Assembly: GCF_934643405.1 (NCBI RefSeq)
Contig: NZ_CAKUCL010000159.1
Span: 1-16,246, forward strand
DNA: 16,246 nt
Direction of reading: 5' to 3'
Origin: an uncultured Actinoplanes sp.
GTDB lineage: Bacteria; Actinomycetota; Actinomycetes; Mycobacteriales; Micromonosporaceae
Every line of letters starts with the position of its first letter. Positions within the stretch are counted from its first letter, which is position 1. A program made the position numbers and the translations under genes. The notes below the pieces were generated by a model that saw only the letters and a list, made by a program, of their open reading frames with translations, was not told the origin of the DNA and searched no databases. This document shows, piece after piece, positions 14,342-16,246 of this stretch.

Positions 14342-15301
14342 ATGGCGGACAAGGAAGAGCGCGCTGGGGTGTCGCTTACCAACCTCGATCAGGAGCTTTA
14401 TGACGGGGCCGGTGCCACCAAGCGGGATCTGATCGATTATCTCGATGCTCTGTGCGGGCGGATGCTGCCGGTGTTGCGTGATCGGCCGTTGTCGGTCATT
14501 CGGCTGTTGCGCGGGCAAGAGCAATTCATGCAGAAGAATCTGCCCAAATATACGCCGGAATGGGTGCCGCGTACCGATGTCTGGGCGGAGGCTTCGCATC
14601 GGCAGGTGACGTATGGGTTGTGTAATGACCGGCGGACGCTTTTGTGGTTCGGCAATCAGCGGGCCATCGAGTACCACCCGGCGTTGATGCCGGCGGGGGA
14701 GCATCACCCTACGCACCTCATCATGGACCTCGACCCACCCGAGGGTGAGGGATTCGGGGTCGTGGTGCGGGCCGCGCGGCTCGTGCGGCAGGCGCTTGCG
14801 GAAGCGGGCATGGCCGGCGCGGTGAAAACCAGTGGATCCAAGGGCGTGCACGTATTTGTGCCGCTGGACGGCAAGGCGCCGGTGGAAGATGTGGCGGCGG
14901 CTACCCGGGCGGTGGCGGCGCGGGCCGAGCGCATCGACCCGGAATTGGCTACCACCGCGTTCATCCGCGAAGACCGGCACGGGAAAGTCTTCCTCGATGC
15001 GACGCGGTCCGGTGGGGCCACCGTCGTCGCCGCCTACAGTCCGCGGATCCGGCCCGGGGTGCGGGTCTCTTATCCGCTGTCCTGGGACGAATTGGACGCG
15101 GTGGATCCGCGCGACTTCACCATTCACACCGTTCCCGAATTGCTGGGGGAGCGGGATGCGTGGGCCGAGGAGATGCCGGCGCCGCAAGCGTTGGATCCGG
15201 GGCTCGTGGAGGAAGGACACACGATTCCGGTGGCTCGGGTCCAGGCGATGCATGAGGGCAAGAGGCGGGCGCGGGCCAAGAGGGCAGCCGAGGAAGCCTG
15301 A
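14342..15301 (+). CDS. Stand-alone LigD-type DNA polymerase domain protein (archaeo-eukaryotic primase superfamily)
   Basis: A 319-residue protein equal to the polymerase/primase domain of LigD, which adds nucleotides, including ribonucleotides, at double-strand break ends in bacterial NHEJ. No nuclease or ligase domain is attached. Catalytic signatures are IMDLDPP with Asp129 and Asp131 as metal ligands, TSGSKGVHVFVP (Ser164-His170) and FLDATRSGG with Asp219 as the third carboxylate. The family usually shows FLDYNQN here, so ATRSGG is a variant. The start at 14342 is preceded by GGGGAGGATGGGGG, a strong though close ribosome site. Codon choice in the first third (many TTG, GAT and TAT) looks less GC-biased than in its neighbours. 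No ku or ligase gene is in the window, so an NHEJ role depends on genes elsewhere; a repair or primase role outside NHEJ is also possible. Confidence 0.93.
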   Translation: MADKEERAGVSLTNLDQELYDGAGATKRDLIDYLDALCGRMLPVLRDRPLSVIRLLRGQEQFMQKNLPKYTPEWVPRTDVWAEASHRQVTYGLCNDRRTLLWFGNQRAIEYHPALMPAGEHHPTHLIMDLDPPEGEGFGVVVRAARLVRQALAEAGMAGAVKTSGSKGVHVFVPLDGKAPVEDVAAATRAVAARAERIDPELATTAFIREDRHGKVFLDATRSGGATVVAAYSPRIRPGVRVSYPLSWDELDAVDPRDFTIHTVPELLGERDAWAEEMPAPQALDPGLVEEGHTIPVARVQAMHEGKRRARAKRAAEEA

Positions 15302-15360
15302 GGGTTGTGGCGCCGGTCGTGGTCCGGGGCGGGCGCTGAATGTTGTCGGCTGGCGCGTGC

Positions 15361-15674
15361 GCCTGCCTGTCGCTGCCCGCCGCCTGGCACCCGCCCGCCT
15401 GTCGTCCGCCGCCTGCCGCCTGCCGCCGGTCGCCTGCCGCCTGTCGCCGGTCGCTCGCCCGCCTATGCTTGTCGTCCGCCGCCTGGCGCCTGCCGCCTAC
15501 TGGCCTGCCCGCCTGCCGCCTGTCGCCCGCCCGCCTATCGCTTGTCGTCCGCCGCCCAACGCCTGTCGCCGCCCGCCGCCCTCCGCCCGCCGCCAGCCGC
15601 CCGCCGCCCTCCGCCCTCCGCCCGCCGCTTGTTGCCGCCCGCCGCCACCTGCTGCCTGTCGCCGCTTGCCGCGA
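15361..15674. repeat. Degenerate heptamer tandem repeat array
   Basis: This covers most of the 443-bp gap between the LigD-type and MmcQ/YjbR genes. The plus strand is C/T-rich and reads as near-contiguous 7-bp units of GCCTGCC, GCCTGTC, GCCGGTC, GTCCGCC, GCCGCCC and TCCGCCC. Seven units run unbroken at 15411-15459, and single extra bases at 15460, 15502, 15510 and 15532 shift the phase. TGTCGTCCGCCGCC recurs at 15400, 15470 and 15543, a higher-order period of about 70-73 bp. All plus frames stay open only because the units lack stops; a 7-bp period is not coding. The minus strand is rich in GG runs and could form secondary structure. Confidence 0.85.
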
Positions 15675-15715
15675 CCCCGCCCGTCGCGGTGGCGGTCGTC
15701 GTGCGCTGGCGAAAA

Positions 15716-15738
15716 GTGTCGTACCCCCGGCCTAGAGT
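15716..15738 (+). promoter_or_regulatory. TGTCG-type promoter of the MmcQ/YjbR gene
   Basis: GTGTCGTAC starts at 15716 and TAGAGT (TANNNT -10) lies at 15733-15738. TGTCGTAC, 8 nt and TAGAGT give the spacing of the actinobacterial DNA-damage promoter (RecA-NDp, TTGTCRGTG-N8-TANNNT), but the GTG part is not matched. The ATG at 15745 lies 6 nt after the -10, so the transcript is probably leaderless. Confidence 0.45.
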
Positions 15739-15744
15739 GCCGTC

Positions 15745-16092
15745 ATGGTTACCGTCGATGACGTGCGGGAGGTCGTGCGGGATCTGCCGCGCAGTGAGGA
15801 GCACCTGATCCGGGACAGGGTGAAGTTCCGGGTCGGGAAGATCGTGTATGTGGCGTTCTCCCGGGACGAGACCGTGATGGGGTTCGCGTTCCCGAAGGAG
15901 GAACGGGCGGCGCTGGTGGCCTCGCGGCCGGAGACGTTCCATTTGCCGCGCGAGTCGGACATGCGGTTCCACTGGGTGCAGGCCTGGATGGACAAACTGG
16001 ACGAGGAGGAGATGACCGAGCTGGTGCTGGAGGCGTGGCGCATGTGCGTGCCGAAGAAGGTGTGGTCGGCTTACCTGGCGCGCCTGGCCTGA
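15745..16092 (+). CDS. MmcQ/YjbR family protein
   Basis: A 115-residue cytoplasmic protein of the MmcQ/YjbR family, small proteins with a CyaY-like fold and a proposed but unproven DNA-binding role. Recognisable blocks are VDDVREVVRDLPRSEEHL at the start, VKFRVGKIVYVAFSRDETVMGFAFPKEERAAL in the middle, ESDMRFHWVQAWMDKLD and the C-terminal ELVLEAWRMCVPKKVWSAYLA helix. The length is normal for the family. There is no ribosome site, but a TAGAGT -10 lies 6 nt before the ATG, so the gene is likely leaderless. It has its own promoter downstream of the heptamer array and appears monocistronic; a hairpin-like sequence starts at once after the stop. Confidence 0.88.
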   Translation: MVTVDDVREVVRDLPRSEEHLIRDRVKFRVGKIVYVAFSRDETVMGFAFPKEERAALVASRPETFHLPRESDMRFHWVQAWMDKLDEEEMTELVLEAWRMCVPKKVWSAYLARLA

Positions 16093-16119
16093 GCGGGGCG
16101 CCCGTTCGATTGCTCCGCC
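16093..16119 (+). terminator. Hairpin-like sequence after the MmcQ/YjbR gene, related to 11825-11852
   Basis: It begins directly after the stop codon. An 8-bp stem with two G-U pairs can form, then mismatches, so it is weaker than its relative. The 27 bases match 11826-11852 at 24 positions. No T run follows. A degraded terminator or a copy of a dispersed hairpin element is likely. Confidence 0.45.
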
Positions 16120-16246
16120 CCCACCGCCGCTCCGGCAGGGGGCGCCGCTGCGGCAGACCCGCCCGGCTCCTGCCAGCCCTCGCGGGTGGGCCTCCCCGCT
16201 CGGGCTGGCCGCCCGCGCCGCTCGCGGCTCGACCTCCCTACCTGGC
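16120..16246. other. End of window, no gene seen
   Basis: GC-rich sequence with short inverted runs such as GCCGCTGCGGC, but no open frame, start signal or family resemblance that I can support. Confidence 0.5.

Noticed and set aside
15305..15808. Proline/arginine-rich open frames over the heptamer array
   Set aside because: All frames are open because the 7-bp units lack stop codons. The period is not a multiple of three, and no start signal exists.

Overview
The window is very GC-rich and its codons strongly favour G or C in third position. The gene families (LacI/CUT1 sugar uptake without its own ATPase, an SCO4226-type nickel-binding protein, a stand-alone LigD polymerase, NarL-type two-component pairs, apparently leaderless genes with TANNNT -10 boxes) point to an actinomycete. 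Micromonosporaceae (Actinoplanes-like) is my best guess from protein style, but no rRNA or other marker is present to prove it.

Left part (36-5858): a large secreted GH92 alpha-mannosidase lies on the minus strand. It is divergent from an APH-family phosphotransferase on the plus strand, whose 3' end overlaps a convergent P-loop kinase-like gene by 21 bp. The P-loop gene is the last of a three-gene minus-strand operon (5322-7653): NarL-type histidine kinase, response regulator, P-loop NTPase. Both junctions are ATGA overlaps.

Middle (7683-9262): a truncated SMI1/KNR4-like remnant, a proline-rich single-pass membrane protein of unknown function (minus strand), and a small SCO4226/DUF4242 nickel-binding-type protein that ends in a strong hairpin.

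Sugar-uptake locus (9366-13679): a LacI-family regulator, then a lipoprotein sugar-binding protein and two permeases of the CUT1 glucose/mannose (GtsABC-like) type. A hairpin separates the binding protein from the permeases, and a terminator-like hairpin closes the operon. No ATPase gene is present, so a shared MsiK-type ATPase is expected elsewhere. The same near-perfect palindrome with a central CpG (TTGACAWCGATGTCAR) sits just upstream of the binding-protein gene (10471-10486) and in the promoter region of the GH92 mannosidase about 6 kb away (4360-4375). This suggests one local regulon: secreted GH92 releases mannose from alpha-mannosides, the ABC system imports it, and the LacI regulator controls both.

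Right part (13740-16246): a small three-helix membrane protein with an apparently leaderless GTG start, a stand-alone LigD-type polymerase domain (NHEJ/repair family), a non-coding degenerate heptamer tandem array of about 310 bp, and a MmcQ/YjbR-family protein behind a TGTCG...TAGAGT promoter. The last about 150 bases hold no gene I can support. No tRNA, rRNA, CRISPR array, IS element or integrase was seen.
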